From Capronia americana (Eukaryota > Ascomycota > Eurotiomycetes > Chaetothyriales > Herpotrichiellaceae): a stretch of 64,000 nucleotides of DNA. The notes beneath the pieces were generated by a model, which ran no database searches, was not told the origin of the DNA, and was given only the letters and a program-made list of their open reading frames with translations. The position numbers were made by a program, and so were the translations under genes. Below are positions 63,845 through 64,000 of this stretch, piece by piece. Every line of letters starts with the position of its first letter. Within the stretch, counting starts at the first letter, position 1. The stretch spans positions 186,001-250,000 of the forward strand of contig JADWQD010000021.1 of assembly GCA_016110215.1 (NCBI GenBank), given 5' to 3'.

Positions 63845-64000
63845 TTCGTCAACTATGGTTTCCATCTAACTCGTAAGGAGCCGAGGAGATTTGCTCGCTC
63901 AAATGCATGTCGACTTGGTTTACTCCTGAGACCGTCTGTCGCCGTTGCTAGGACCCTTCACGGTCCAGCTTTGCAACATTCCAAGTCATTCTATCCCAAA
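63845..64000. other. Window end, no gene seen
   Basis: 156 bp downstream of the FAH-family stop; nothing recognised. Confidence 0.5.

Noticed and set aside
1..64000. CRISPR arrays, prokaryotic operons or ribosome-binding sites
   Set aside because: Spliceosomal introns and fungal protein families show a eukaryotic nuclear genome; no regularly spaced repeats were seen.

Overview
This window comes from a filamentous ascomycete (Pezizomycotina). Almost every gene is split by 45-90 bp GT-AG introns, many with CTNAC-type branch sites. Genes lie singly on both strands with their own promoters. The protein set is typically fungal: TRI12-type MFS pumps, fungal_trans regulators, a phenol-hydroxylase-like flavoprotein, GAR1, CHO1, BSD2 and a Nab3-like protein. 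A Eurotiomycete (for example Chaetothyriales) or a Dothideomycete seems likely, but the sequence alone does not settle the class.

Layout. Region A (1-13.5 kb) is accessory and catabolic: a thiolase cut by the window edge, an MFS transporter, an aldo-keto reductase, an aldehyde dehydrogenase, a GMC oxidoreductase and a decayed cytochrome P450. Region B (14.7-33.3 kb) is mostly conserved cell machinery: an unrecognised 1096-aa protein, phosphatidylserine synthase, GAR1 back-to-back with threonyl-tRNA synthetase, a Bsd2/Ndfip adaptor, a Cbp6-like complex III assembly factor, an alpha/beta hydrolase and a Nab3-like RNA-binding protein. Region C (34-63.8 kb) is a long catabolic gene cluster: a fungal_trans regulator without a visible zinc cluster, acetoacetyl-CoA synthetase, a 3-ketosteroid-dehydrogenase-like flavoprotein, a type-10 17beta-HSD/3-hydroxyacyl-CoA dehydrogenase-like SDR, a second SDR, a small VOC (extradiol-type) protein, a second TRI12-type MFS pump, a tandem ABM-barrel protein, an FAD aromatic monooxygenase, a third SDR, a Zn2Cys6 regulator, E1beta, E1alpha and E2 of a branched-chain 2-oxoacid dehydrogenase, and a fumarylacetoacetate-hydrolase-family enzyme.

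How the genes may work together (inference): import or efflux by the MFS proteins; flavin hydroxylation and dehydrogenation of a cyclic or aromatic substrate; ring opening by the VOC protein; C-C cleavage by the FAH-family enzyme; conversion of a branched 2-oxo acid to its acyl-CoA by E1/E2, with E3 borrowed from the mitochondrial pool; then beta-oxidation-like steps by the SDR, AACS and thiolase. The Zn2Cys6 protein beside the monooxygenase and E1beta genes is the natural candidate regulator. A dedicated branched-chain 2-oxoacid dehydrogenase beside a monooxygenase, a VOC protein and an FAH enzyme is the most interesting feature of the window. No CRISPR array, tRNA, rRNA or intact transposon was seen. 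Exon borders were placed by eye from splice signals and reading-frame continuity; every multi-exon model given sums to a whole number of codons except the broken P450.
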